Below, piece after piece: positions 1 to 7,342 of a DNA stretch of 42,431 nt (its first letter is position 1; every line of letters begins with the position of its first letter). A program made the position numbers and the translations under genes. The stretch lies in assembly GCF_001578805.1 (NCBI RefSeq), contig NZ_KQ969158.1:70928-113358 (forward strand), in the 5' to 3' direction. The notes under the pieces were generated by a model, which had not been told where the DNA came from, ran no database searches, and saw only the letters and a list, made by a program, of their open reading frames with translations. The DNA is from Streptococcus sp. DD10 (GTDB lineage Bacteria > Bacillota > Bacilli > Lactobacillales > Streptococcaceae).

Positions 1-2
1 TT

Positions 3-86
3 TTGGTCGGTTATGGTAAGCTAGGAGTAGCTCATAGTTTTTCCTCGGGTTCTGTTCGTGTGCTTACTCACAGTTTACACCAATGA
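3..86 (+). CDS. possible 3' end of an unidentified upstream gene
   Basis: One frame stays open from the left edge of the window to a TGA at 84-86 and encodes 27 residues ending LTHSLHQ. The start lies outside the window, so no function can be given. The open stretch is short and could be chance. The inverted repeat CTCATAG (31-37) and CTATGAG (91-97) lies around its end and is followed by seven T, but the 53-nt loop makes it a poor terminator. Confidence 0.25.
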   Translation: MVGYGKLGVAHSFSSGSVRVLTHSLHQ

Positions 87-170
87 AATGCTATGAGTTT
101 TTTTGTGGCACTATATTTTACAATTTATCTCTAACAAGAAGCCTCCTTTTCTATCTTCTCCTTCTTTTCA

Positions 171-185
171 TGGTATAATAGACCT
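171..185 (+). promoter_or_regulatory. polA promoter, extended -10, probably leaderless
   Basis: TGGTATAAT at 171-179 is a perfect extended -10 (TGn plus TATAAT). No good -35 is seen 16-18 nt upstream. Only six bases separate the -10 from the polA ATG at 186, so transcription should begin at or within a base or two of the start codon. There is no Shine-Dalgarno sequence, in agreement with a leaderless mRNA. Confidence 0.65.
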
Positions 186-2822
186 ATGAACGATAAGAAA
201 AAATTACTACTCATTGACGGGTCGTCCGTCGCCTTTCGGGCATTTTTTGCCCTCTATCATCAGCTTGACCGTTTTAAGAATGCGTCTGGTCTCCACACCA
301 ATGCCATTTATGGCTTTAATCTCATGCTGAGCCATCTCCTAGAGCGGATTCAGCCGACCCATGTCTTAGTGGCCTTTGATGCAGGTAAGACCACTTTTCG
401 GACGGAGATGTACGCGGACTACAAGGGAGGACGGGCCAAGACCCCGGATGAGTTTCGGGAGCAGTTTCCCTTTATCCGTGAACAACTGGATCACATGGGG
501 ATTTGCCACTACGAGTTAGCCCAGTATGAGGCAGATGACATCATCGGGACCTTGGACAAGCTAGCAGAAAAAGACGGTTTTGAGATTACCATTGTTTCTG
601 GTGATAAAGACTTGATCCAGCTAACGGATGCGCATACGGTGGTCGAGATTTCTAAAAAAGGAGTGGCTGAGTTTGAGGACTTTACCCCAGCCTATCTCAT
701 GGAAAAGATGGGACTGACTCCCGAGCAGTTTATCGACCTCAAGGCTCTCATGGGTGACAAGTCAGATAACATCCCTGGTGTGACCAAAATCGGGGAGAAA
801 ACAGGGATCAAGCTCCTTTTGGAGTATGGGTCATTGGACGGGATTTATGCGAATATCGACAGCATGAAGGCTTCCAAAATGAAAGAAAACCTCGTCCAGG
901 ATAAGGAGCAGGCTTATTTGTCCAAGACACTGGCTACGATTGACATCCAGGCACCGATTGAGATTGGTCTAGAGGATATTGTTTATTCGGGACCGCAAGT
1001 GGAAGCTTTAGCCAAGTTTTACGAGGAGATGGGCTTTAAGCAGTTGCGTCAAGCACTCGATGTGGGAAGCAAGCGGGAACCTCTTGCCCTTGACTTTGAA
1101 GAAGTCGATCACGTCACACCAGAGATGCTCTCTAGTGACAGTCTATTTCATTTTGAGATTCTGGGTGAAAACTACCATACAGAAGAGATGATTGGCTTTG
1201 CCTGGACGACTGGAGAAAAGATCTACACTTCAAGGGATTGCCAGCTCTTACAAACACCTGTTTTCAAGACCTATTTAGAACAAACGCCTCTCAAAGTCTA
1301 TGACTTCAAGCGAGCGAAAGTCCTGCTCAGTCGATTGGGGATTGAACTAGTCAAACCTGCCTATGATGCGCGACTAGCCAAGTACCTGCTTTCGACTGTT
1401 GAGGACAATGACATTGCGACCATCGCTCGTCTCTACGGGCAGATTGAGCTTGCGTTAGATGAAGAGGTCTATGGCAAGGGGGCCAAAAAAGCTGTCCCTG
1501 AAAAGGATGAGTTTCTAGCCCACTTGGCGCGGAAAGTTGCCGTCTTAGCAGAGACAGAAGAGCCTATGCTTACAAAGCTGACAGAACAAGGTCAGCTGGA
1601 CCTTCTGCTGGAAATGGAGCAACCTCTAGCTGATGTCTTAGCCAAGATGGAAATCGCAGGAATCAAGGTCAAACGCGAAGCCTTACTTGAGATGCAAGCT
1701 GAAAACGAAGAAGTCATCCAGCAGTTAACCCAGGAAATCTATGACCTAGCAGGTGAAGAGTTCAATATCAACTCGCCGAAACAACTTGGCGTTCTGCTCT
1801 TTGAAAAATTGGGGCTCCCGGTCGAATACACCAAGAAAACCAAGACAGGTTATTCTACTGCAGTCGATGTGCTAGAGCGCTTAGCACCCATTGCTCCGAT
1901 CGTCAAGAAGATCCTTGATTTCCGGCAAATTTCCAAAATTCAGTCCACCTATGTGGTAGGCCTGCAAGATTGGATCTTGGAAGATGGCAAGATTCACACC
2001 CGCTATGTGCAGGATTTGACGCAGACAGGTCGCCTGTCCTCAGTGGATCCCAACTTGCAAAATATCCCGGTCCGTTTGGAGCAAGGTCGCCTCATCCGGA
2101 AAGCCTTTGTGCCAGAGTGGAAAGACAGTGTCCTTCTAAGTTCGGATTATTCTCAGATCGAACTTCGAGTCCTAGCTCATATCTCTGCAGATGAGCATTT
2201 GATTGAGGCCTTTAAGCACGGTGCGGACATCCATACTTCTACCGCTATGCGGGTCTTTGGGATCGAAAAACCAGAAGACGTAACGGCCAACGACCGTCGA
2301 AATGCCAAGGCCGTTAATTTTGGAGTCGTTTACGGGATCTCCGATTTTGGCTTGTCCAATAACCTCGGGATTTCCCGCAAGGAAGCCAAAGACTATATCA
2401 CCACGTACTTTGAACGTTTCCCAGGAATCAAGAACTATATGGACACGGTGGTCCGAGAAGCAAAAGACAAAGGTTATGTAGAGACCCTCTTTAAACGCCG
2501 CAGAGAGTTGCCAGATATCAATTCTCGTAATTTCAATGTTCGTGGGTTTGCCGAGCGGACGGCCATCAACTCGCCGATTCAGGGTTCTGCAGCGGATATT
2601 CTCAAGATTGCCATGATTCGATTGGATGAGGCTTTGACAGCTGGCCATTACAAGGCCAAGATGCTGCTCCAAGTCCACGATGAAATCGTCCTAGAAGTGC
2701 CAAATGATGAGCTAGATGCTGTGAAAAAGCTAGTCAAGGACACCATGGAGGCTGCGATCGCCCTCGATGTGCCACTAGAAGTGGATGAAAATGCCGGAGA
2801 AACCTGGTACGAAGCCAAGTAA
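186..2822 (+). CDS. polA: DNA polymerase I
   Basis: Family A DNA polymerase of 878 aa, the usual length for Firmicutes. It fills gaps and removes RNA primers in repair and lagging-strand maturation. Residues 1 to about 290 are the 5'-nuclease domain (acidic motifs such as YEADDIIG and SGDKDL). About 310-460 is the 3'-5' exonuclease fold, but the expected DxE of motif I reads FHFEI, so proofreading is probably absent, as in many Gram-positive Pol I enzymes. The polymerase domain has motif A DYSQIELRV (Asp654), the O helix RRNAKAVNFGVVYG and motif C QVHDEIVLE (His831, Asp832, Glu833). The start matches the family N terminus (KKKLLLIDGSSVAFRAFF). No RBS is visible, and the -10 ends six bases before the ATG. 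The CoA-binding protein gene follows 155 nt downstream. Confidence 0.97.
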   Translation: MNDKKKLLLIDGSSVAFRAFFALYHQLDRFKNASGLHTNAIYGFNLMLSHLLERIQPTHVLVAFDAGKTTFRTEMYADYKGGRAKTPDEFREQFPFIREQLDHMGICHYELAQYEADDIIGTLDKLAEKDGFEITIVSGDKDLIQLTDAHTVVEISKKGVAEFEDFTPAYLMEKMGLTPEQFIDLKALMGDKSDNIPGVTKIGEKTGIKLLLEYGSLDGIYANIDSMKASKMKENLVQDKEQAYLSKTLATIDIQAPIEIGLEDIVYSGPQVEALAKFYEEMGFKQLRQALDVGSKREPLALDFEEVDHVTPEMLSSDSLFHFEILGENYHTEEMIGFAWTTGEKIYTSRDCQLLQTPVFKTYLEQTPLKVYDFKRAKVLLSRLGIELVKPAYDARLAKYLLSTVEDNDIATIARLYGQIELALDEEVYGKGAKKAVPEKDEFLAHLARKVAVLAETEEPMLTKLTEQGQLDLLLEMEQPLADVLAKMEIAGIKVKREALLEMQAENEEVIQQLTQEIYDLAGEEFNINSPKQLGVLLFEKLGLPVEYTKKTKTGYSTAVDVLERLAPIAPIVKKILDFRQISKIQSTYVVGLQDWILEDGKIHTRYVQDLTQTGRLSSVDPNLQNIPVRLEQGRLIRKAFVPEWKDSVLLSSDYSQIELRVLAHISADEHLIEAFKHGADIHTSTAMRVFGIEKPEDVTANDRRNAKAVNFGVVYGISDFGLSNNLGISRKEAKDYITTYFERFPGIKNYMDTVVREAKDKGYVETLFKRRRELPDINSRNFNVRGFAERTAINSPIQGSAADILKIAMIRLDEALTAGHYKAKMLLQVHDEIVLEVPNDELDAVKKLVKDTMEAAIALDVPLEVDENAGETWYEAK

Positions 2823-2977
2823 GCCAAGCTCTGTTTGACAGCTGAAGCTTTTATCAAGGAACAGCCGTCACCTCGACCTCCCTTAGGTCTCTTTCAAGGA
2901 GAAAAAGGGTGAAAGGGAGCTACCTTTCAAATCAGCAATAGAACTAGACTAAAACGACCAAGCAAAAGGAGAGAAAC

Positions 2978-3412
2978 ATGACCTATTCCTTTCACAATCC
3001 TAGCGATGGGATTCTAAAGCAGTATTTGGAAACGAGCAAAACAATCGCTGTCGTGGGCTTGTCAGATCGTGAAGATGTGACCAGTCACCGTGTGTCGAAA
3101 GAGATGCAAGAGCAGGGTTACCGCATCATTCCGGTCAATCCCCGTGCAGCGGGTGGTCAGATTTTAGGAGAGACCGTGTATGCGCGTTTGCAGGACATCC
3201 CTTTTTCTGTGGACATCGTGGATATCTATCGCCGCAGTGAGTTTTTACCAGATGTGGCTCGAGATTTCCTGGAGACGGATGCCAAGATTTTTTGGGCACA
3301 GTTGGGACTAGAAAGCCAGGAAGCAGAAGAAATCTTGCGTGATGCGGGCCGAGAGGATCTAGTCATGAACCGTTGTATCAAGCAAGAATATGTTCGCTTG
3401 TGCCTAAATTAA
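2978..3412 (+). CDS. CoA-binding domain protein (YccU type)
   Basis: A 144-aa single-domain protein of the CoA_binding_2 family, a small Rossmann fold related to the nucleotide-binding domain of succinyl-CoA ligase. The N-terminal glycine-rich turn is visible as IAVVGLSDREDVTSHRV (about residues 23-39), and the C terminus has the family-typical NRCIKQEY. The cellular role of the family is not settled; binding of CoA or a nucleotide is expected. AAAGGAG lies 6 nt before the ATG. It probably belongs to the polA transcription unit, since no clear promoter is seen in the 155-nt gap and a strong terminator follows at once. Confidence 0.9.
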   Translation: MTYSFHNPSDGILKQYLETSKTIAVVGLSDREDVTSHRVSKEMQEQGYRIIPVNPRAAGGQILGETVYARLQDIPFSVDIVDIYRRSEFLPDVARDFLETDAKIFWAQLGLESQEAEEILRDAGREDLVMNRCIKQEYVRLCLN

Positions 3413-3413
3413 G

Positions 3414-3448
3414 AAAAAAGTGGAAAAAATTCCGCTTTTTTATATTTT
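3414..3448 (+). terminator. rho-independent terminator of the polA unit
   Basis: A 12-bp stem, AAAAAAGTGGAA (3414-3425) with TTCCGCTTTTTT (3430-3441), holds one G-U pair and a 4-nt A loop. The 3' arm and following bases are T-rich. It starts two bases after the stop codon. Confidence 0.85.
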
Positions 3449-3515
3449 TTTTAAATATCTTCCGAATAGAGGAGTGAAGGTAAGTTTAGCCTCGATTTGA
3501 TTTAAAGGAGATTAT

Positions 3516-5408
3516 ATGAAAGAATTATTTATTAGTGTTCACCGTTTTTCTATTCGTAAGTATTCATTCGGAGCTGCATCTGTACTTTTAGGAGCTGTCT
3601 GCTTGGCTCAGGGGCCAATCGTCTCTGCAGATCAAGTAGTAGATAGTACAGAAACTGCAGTTCTTACAGTCGAGACGCCTTCAGAGACTTTAGTTGTCTC
3701 AGAGTCCTCTGAAATGAAGTCTGATGCAAGAACCGTAGCAGAAAATGGGCAAGTATCGTCGCAGTCTGATGGGGAGACAGCTAGTGCAGTAGTTCATTTA
3801 GAAGAAGTTTCTGTTGTATTAACAGAGAGCTCCGACTCCAATGATGGAGCTTCAATTGGAAGGGAAAAAGAAGCAAATGAAGCTTCTCTCTCAAAGGTTT
3901 CTACTTCAGATACGACAGGACCAGAAGTTTTAACGGTAGAAAGTAGAACGACGGAAACTCCAGTTGTCAAAAAAACAAAAGGATATGCAGCAGCAAAGGT
4001 TGAAAAACCAGCAACATCCATCAGTACAGATACTACACGACGTCGGGCACCAAAGAAAAGTAAAGAAACTGAAAATATCCGAGTGGAAGGTCAAGGGCAG
4101 TTAGATGAAAAATCAGCAATAGTTCTTGAGCTTGAGACATCTGTGAATTCTCCTCAAACTGAAAAACTTAGTCAAGGCACAACGACATTCTATAGCAGCC
4201 GAAGTGCATCTGCCGCGCGTGGAGATGATTATCCAGCTCGATTCAAATATAGTAGCACAGGGATTGATGATTGGCGTTTGTATGTTCGTCAATGTACTTC
4301 ATTTACAGCCTATCGTCTCAGTTCGGTCAATGGTTTTGAACTTCCTGCTGCTTATGGAAATGGTGGACAGTGGGGATACCGTGCTCAACGAGAAGGTTAC
4401 CGTGTAGATAAAAATCCAGCCATCGGATCAGTTGCTTGGTGGGATGATGGAGGATATGGTCACGTTGCTTGGGTATCCAATATTCTAGGTTCAGCAGTTG
4501 AAATTGAGGAGTACAATTTCAACTGGAGTGAATCGTATAACAAGCGTACGGTAGCTATTTCTTCCGTTTCCGGTTTCATTCATTTTAAAGATTTAGCTGG
4601 AGTCGGTCAAACGACAGCGCAGCAATCTGCCACAGCAACTAACGGCCAAGTTATTGCTGAAAATGGGGTCTATACCTTTAGTCATCGGTCTAGTATCCGA
4701 TATGAAGCTTCTCTCTCTAGTCCAGAGTTAGCTTACTATGATGCTGGACAAACGGTTAATTATGATCAGAAATTAGAAGCAGATGGACATGAGTGGATTT
4801 CTTACCTTTCGTTTGCAGGAAATCGTCGTTATATTGCTGTCAAAGAACTTGCAAAACCAGCACCAAAAGAAAGCACCAAGCCAACTACTGGAACGATCAC
4901 TATCCGTAATAATAATACGAAAACAGGCAGTTTTGACATTGTTATTTCAGATGTGTATAATAGTAAAGGGATTGGAGCAGTAGTTGTTCCTACTTGGTCA
5001 GATACAGATGGACAGGATGATATTAAGTGGTATGAAGCGATTCGTCAAGCGGACGGCACCTATAAGCAAACGGTTAAAGCCAGTGATCACAAGAACTCCA
5101 CAGGCCTCTACCATGCCCATCTCTATTACCGTCAAGCAGATGGCACTCTTGTAGGAGTAGGAGGTACAACAACTACTGTCAGCCTGCAAGCACCACAGGT
5201 TCAACAGCCGACGATCCCATCAAGTGGAACCTATCGATTTACAGGACGTGCAGCTGTTCGACCTGAAGCACGCATGGCTAGTGCAGAGCTAGCTCATTAT
5301 GCAACTGGTCAGACAGTGAACTATGACCGTGTTCTTCAAGCAGAAGGGCGCACTTGGATTAGTTACATCGCAGGTAGTGGCAATCGACGCTACATTGCTA
5401 TTACATAA
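3516..5408 (+). CDS. YSIRK-signal CHAP-domain surface protein with SH3 and Bsp-type repeats
   Basis: Predicted secreted cell-wall hydrolase (630 aa). The N terminus is a long YSIRK-type signal peptide (RFSIRKYSFGAASVLLG) ending near SADQ. About residues 40-230 are a low-complexity Ser/Thr/Glu/Val-rich linker. A CHAP domain spans about 237-363, with candidate catalytic Cys260 (QCTSF), His316 (GHVAW) and polar residues in EEYN (about 331-334). Then come an SH3_5-like domain (about 381-444), a GBS Bsp-like repeat (about 459-556) and a second SH3_5-like domain to the C terminus (about 567-630). No LPXTG motif is present, so wall association would be non-covalent. CHAP enzymes are peptidoglycan amidases or endopeptidases; which bond is cut cannot be read here. 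RBS AAAGGAG. It is a close paralog of the protein at 7343 and is followed by a lipoprotein gene. Confidence 0.88.
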   Translation: MKELFISVHRFSIRKYSFGAASVLLGAVCLAQGPIVSADQVVDSTETAVLTVETPSETLVVSESSEMKSDARTVAENGQVSSQSDGETASAVVHLEEVSVVLTESSDSNDGASIGREKEANEASLSKVSTSDTTGPEVLTVESRTTETPVVKKTKGYAAAKVEKPATSISTDTTRRRAPKKSKETENIRVEGQGQLDEKSAIVLELETSVNSPQTEKLSQGTTTFYSSRSASAARGDDYPARFKYSSTGIDDWRLYVRQCTSFTAYRLSSVNGFELPAAYGNGGQWGYRAQREGYRVDKNPAIGSVAWWDDGGYGHVAWVSNILGSAVEIEEYNFNWSESYNKRTVAISSVSGFIHFKDLAGVGQTTAQQSATATNGQVIAENGVYTFSHRSSIRYEASLSSPELAYYDAGQTVNYDQKLEADGHEWISYLSFAGNRRYIAVKELAKPAPKESTKPTTGTITIRNNNTKTGSFDIVISDVYNSKGIGAVVVPTWSDTDGQDDIKWYEAIRQADGTYKQTVKASDHKNSTGLYHAHLYYRQADGTLVGVGGTTTTVSLQAPQVQQPTIPSSGTYRFTGRAAVRPEARMASAELAHYATGQTVNYDRVLQAEGRTWISYIAGSGNRRYIAIT

Positions 5409-5460
5409 ACATTGAAAGCTAGCTTAGGCAGGCTTTTAAAGAGATAGAAAAGGAATGATT

Positions 5461-6072
5461 ATGAATATGAACAGTAAATCAGTTACAACTCTTGCGGGCC
5501 TTGCCCTTGCTTCAGCCTTGTTGTTAGGCGCATGCACAAACAGTCAGAGTCAATCGAAAAGTACGACATCAACTTCTTCTAGTCAAACAACTAAAACAAG
5601 CAGTTCGTCATCATCTGGGAAGGCTGGTTCATCGGTAAACTCTAGTCAGACGGTAGAAGGAGCGACTGGGACGACTTTGATTACACCAGAAACAGTGGCT
5701 TCTGCTACGAATGTTGCTAGTGAATCTGTAGAGACTGTAGAAGAGACGCCAGCTACAGACCAAGTAGCAGATGAGAGTGTTTTTGCAAACTTTGTCGGCA
5801 CTTGGTCTAATGACCAAGGTTACACGATTACGATCAACCCTGATGGAACTACAGCAGACGGTGGAAAGTTGGAAACTAGAAATGGTGCAGTAATCGGAAT
5901 TCGTTCGCTAGAAGGATTTGGAGCGGCGGTTTTCTATGCTTCTAGTGGACAAGAATTTTCTCTAGCAGAAGAGGACAAAGCTTTCACAGAAGGAACAGAT
6001 ATCAGCAAAGAACGCTTGGTGATTGCCCAAGATTTGAGTGCTATGGCGCATCCATACTACCGTGCAAACTAA
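5461..6072 (+). CDS. Ser/Thr-rich lipoprotein with a C-terminal DUF6287-like domain
   Basis: Lipoprotein of about 203 aa. The signal peptide ends in the lipobox LLGAC, followed by a Ser/Thr/Gln-rich linker. The C-terminal domain of about 95 residues begins FVGTWSNDQGYTITINPDGT and ends AMAHPYYRAN; it is clearly homologous to the C-terminal half of the lipoprotein at 10090. I recall such small beta domains as DUF6287, function unknown. Three ATG codons occur in a row (5455, 5461, 5467). The one at 5461 is preferred because AAAAGGA ends 6 nt before it. Co-transcription with the upstream CHAP gene is likely (52-nt gap). Confidence 0.82.
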   Translation: MNMNSKSVTTLAGLALASALLLGACTNSQSQSKSTTSTSSSQTTKTSSSSSSGKAGSSVNSSQTVEGATGTTLITPETVASATNVASESVETVEETPATDQVADESVFANFVGTWSNDQGYTITINPDGTTADGGKLETRNGAVIGIRSLEGFGAAVFYASSGQEFSLAEEDKAFTEGTDISKERLVIAQDLSAMAHPYYRAN

Positions 6073-6081
6073 ACAGTGATT

Positions 6082-6114
6082 CAGAGATTAGACAGGTGTC
6101 TGGTCTCTGTTTTT
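6082..6114 (+). terminator. rho-independent terminator after CHAP-lipoprotein module 1
   Basis: CAGAGA (6082-6087) pairs with TCTCTG (6104-6109) and AGAC (6090-6093) with GTCT (6098-6101). Two T-G wobbles join the two stems, and the loop is AGGT. A run of five T follows. Confidence 0.85.
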
Positions 6115-6116
6115 GA

Positions 6117-6145
6117 TTGAAAATACCTATATAAATTGATATAAT
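6117..6145 (+). promoter_or_regulatory. promoter of the TPR regulator gene
   Basis: -35 TTGAAA (6117-6122), 17-nt spacer, -10 TATAAT (6140-6145) with an upstream TG (6137-6138). It is one of the best promoter matches in the window and directly follows the terminator. Confidence 0.8.
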
Positions 6146-6194
6146 GACAGAAAATAAAACGATTTTATAGCTATTAGTCAGGAGGGCGACTGAT

Positions 6195-7106
6195 ATGGGT
6201 GAGCTAGATTTTGGTCAACGATTGAAAGAATTGAGAAAAAAGAAAGGTCTGACCAAAGAAGAACTCTGTGGTGATGAGGATGAACTTTGCGTTCGTCAAC
6301 TGACTAGATGGGAAACAGGTAAGGCGAAGCCTGGTTTGGATAAGCTCACTATACTGGCTAGTAAGCTAGGCATGACCGTTTCTGACTTGATAGGAGAGAC
6401 CGCTCCACCTCTGCCTGAGGACTATCTTAAGCTGAAGTATCAGCTGATACGGACAACTAGCTATGGGGATAAGGATGTTTTATCGGAGCTTGACGAGGCG
6501 GTAGATGCTATTTTTGCTCGCTATTTTGATGATTTACCTGAGGAAGAGCAATTTATTATCGAAGTGCTACAGTCAAAACTTTACACTTATGAGATGGAGG
6601 GTGAGCGATTTGGCAAGCCTATACTAGAAGAGAATTTGTCGAAATTAAGGGATAAAAAACAGTATACCATCAATGATTTATTGATTGTAGATTTATATCA
6701 AACTCACTTGGATGATGAGGACTTGCTATCAAAATCCTTTGATATTGATTGTTTTAACGCAATTGTGAGAACGACCTTGGATAGTATAGAAGGTCTGGGA
6801 AGAGAGTATTTGTTTAAGGCTAGGGATGTGTTGTTATATGTTCCTTATGCGGAGTTTATTCGAAAGGATTTCCGCTATTCTAAGGAAGTTTTGGAATGTC
6901 TGAATACTATTATGACGATGACACAGGACTATCAGCAAAAACCACTTGTTAAAATGATGGAATGGCAGTACTTACTAGGCTATAAGCAAGATGTGGATGG
7001 AGCGAAAGAATGTTACCAAGAGGCTGTTTCGCTTGCAAAGTTATTTGGGAACGAATTTCTAGCTGAAAAATTGACAGAAGAGTGGGAGAAAGATTTGAAA
7101 AAATAA
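6195..7106 (+). CDS. HTH regulator with a TPR-like C-terminal domain (Rgg/PlcR/TprA class)
   Basis: A 303-aa cytoplasmic regulator. An XRE-type helix-turn-helix spans residues 5 to about 65 (LKELRKKKGLTKEELCG, then QLTRWETGKAKP). It is followed by a helical domain of about 230 residues typical of the PlcR/Rgg/TprA class, many of which bind short exported peptides and switch on neighbouring genes. Peptide control is inferred from family architecture, not shown. Strong RBS AGGAGGG (6180-6186). It has its own promoter and terminator. It stands between two CHAP/lipoprotein modules, which makes them its natural candidate targets, and a 13-codon hydrophobic ORF with a good RBS lies just downstream. 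Confidence 0.85.
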   Translation: MGELDFGQRLKELRKKKGLTKEELCGDEDELCVRQLTRWETGKAKPGLDKLTILASKLGMTVSDLIGETAPPLPEDYLKLKYQLIRTTSYGDKDVLSELDEAVDAIFARYFDDLPEEEQFIIEVLQSKLYTYEMEGERFGKPILEENLSKLRDKKQYTINDLLIVDLYQTHLDDEDLLSKSFDIDCFNAIVRTTLDSIEGLGREYLFKARDVLLYVPYAEFIRKDFRYSKEVLECLNTIMTMTQDYQQKPLVKMMEWQYLLGYKQDVDGAKECYQEAVSLAKLFGNEFLAEKLTEEWEKDLKK

Positions 7107-7140
7107 GAACAGGACTTATAAGTCCTGTTCTTATTTTTTC
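7102..7140 (+). terminator. strong rho-independent terminator after the regulator
   Basis: Perfect inverted repeat: AATAAGAACAGGACTT (7102-7117) with AAGTCCTGTTCTTATT (7120-7135), then a T run. The 5' arm overlaps the stop codon of the regulator. Confidence 0.92.
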
Positions 7141-7148
7141 ATCAGAGT

Positions 7149-7154
7149 TATAAT
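7149..7154 (+). promoter_or_regulatory. candidate -10 for the second CHAP module and small ORF
   Basis: TATAAT at 7149-7154 lies just after the terminator. The -35 position falls inside the terminator 3' arm (TGTTCT at 7126-7131) and is poor. It would drive the small ORF at 7192 and possibly the CHAP gene at 7343. Confidence 0.4.
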
Positions 7155-7191
7155 AAGCACAGATAAAGCAAGTAGGAAAGAGGTAAGAACA

Positions 7192-7328
7192 ATGAATTTT
7201 TGGTGTCTATTGTCAGCTTGGTTTAAATTCTAATAGTACTTATTGGAATTCAAACTTTAGTAGTTGCTGGTTTCTTACGCATCTTTTTATCTTATCATAG
7301 TTTGCTTTCCATTTTAATGAAAACATAA
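7192..7328 (+). other. short hydrophobic ORF, possibly frameshifted (13 codons, or about 45 if repaired)
   Basis: ATG at 7192 with RBS AAGAGG (7178-7183) opens a 13-residue ORF, MNFWCLLSAWFKF, ending with TAA at 7231-7233. If one A were added to the AAA at 7225-7227, the frame would run on into a strongly hydrophobic stretch (FKILIVLIGIQTLVVAGF) and end at TAA 7326-7328, giving a one-helix membrane peptide of about 45 aa. I do not recognise it. Either form could be a signal-type or membrane peptide associated with the TPR regulator just upstream; that is inference from position. It could also be noise. Confidence 0.35.
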
Positions 7329-7342
7329 AAGAGGTTCATACA

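Noticed and set aside
31..104. Terminator before polA
   Set aside because: The CTCATAG/CTATGAG arms are separated by 53 nt, too far for an efficient terminator.
2172..2678. A 168-aa minus-strand ORF inside polA
   Set aside because: It lies opposite a fully conserved polymerase domain, has no RBS and resembles no protein family.
5416..5440. Terminator between the first CHAP gene and its lipoprotein
   Set aside because: The TTGAAAGC/GCTTTTAA stem is weak, has a 12-nt loop and no T run.
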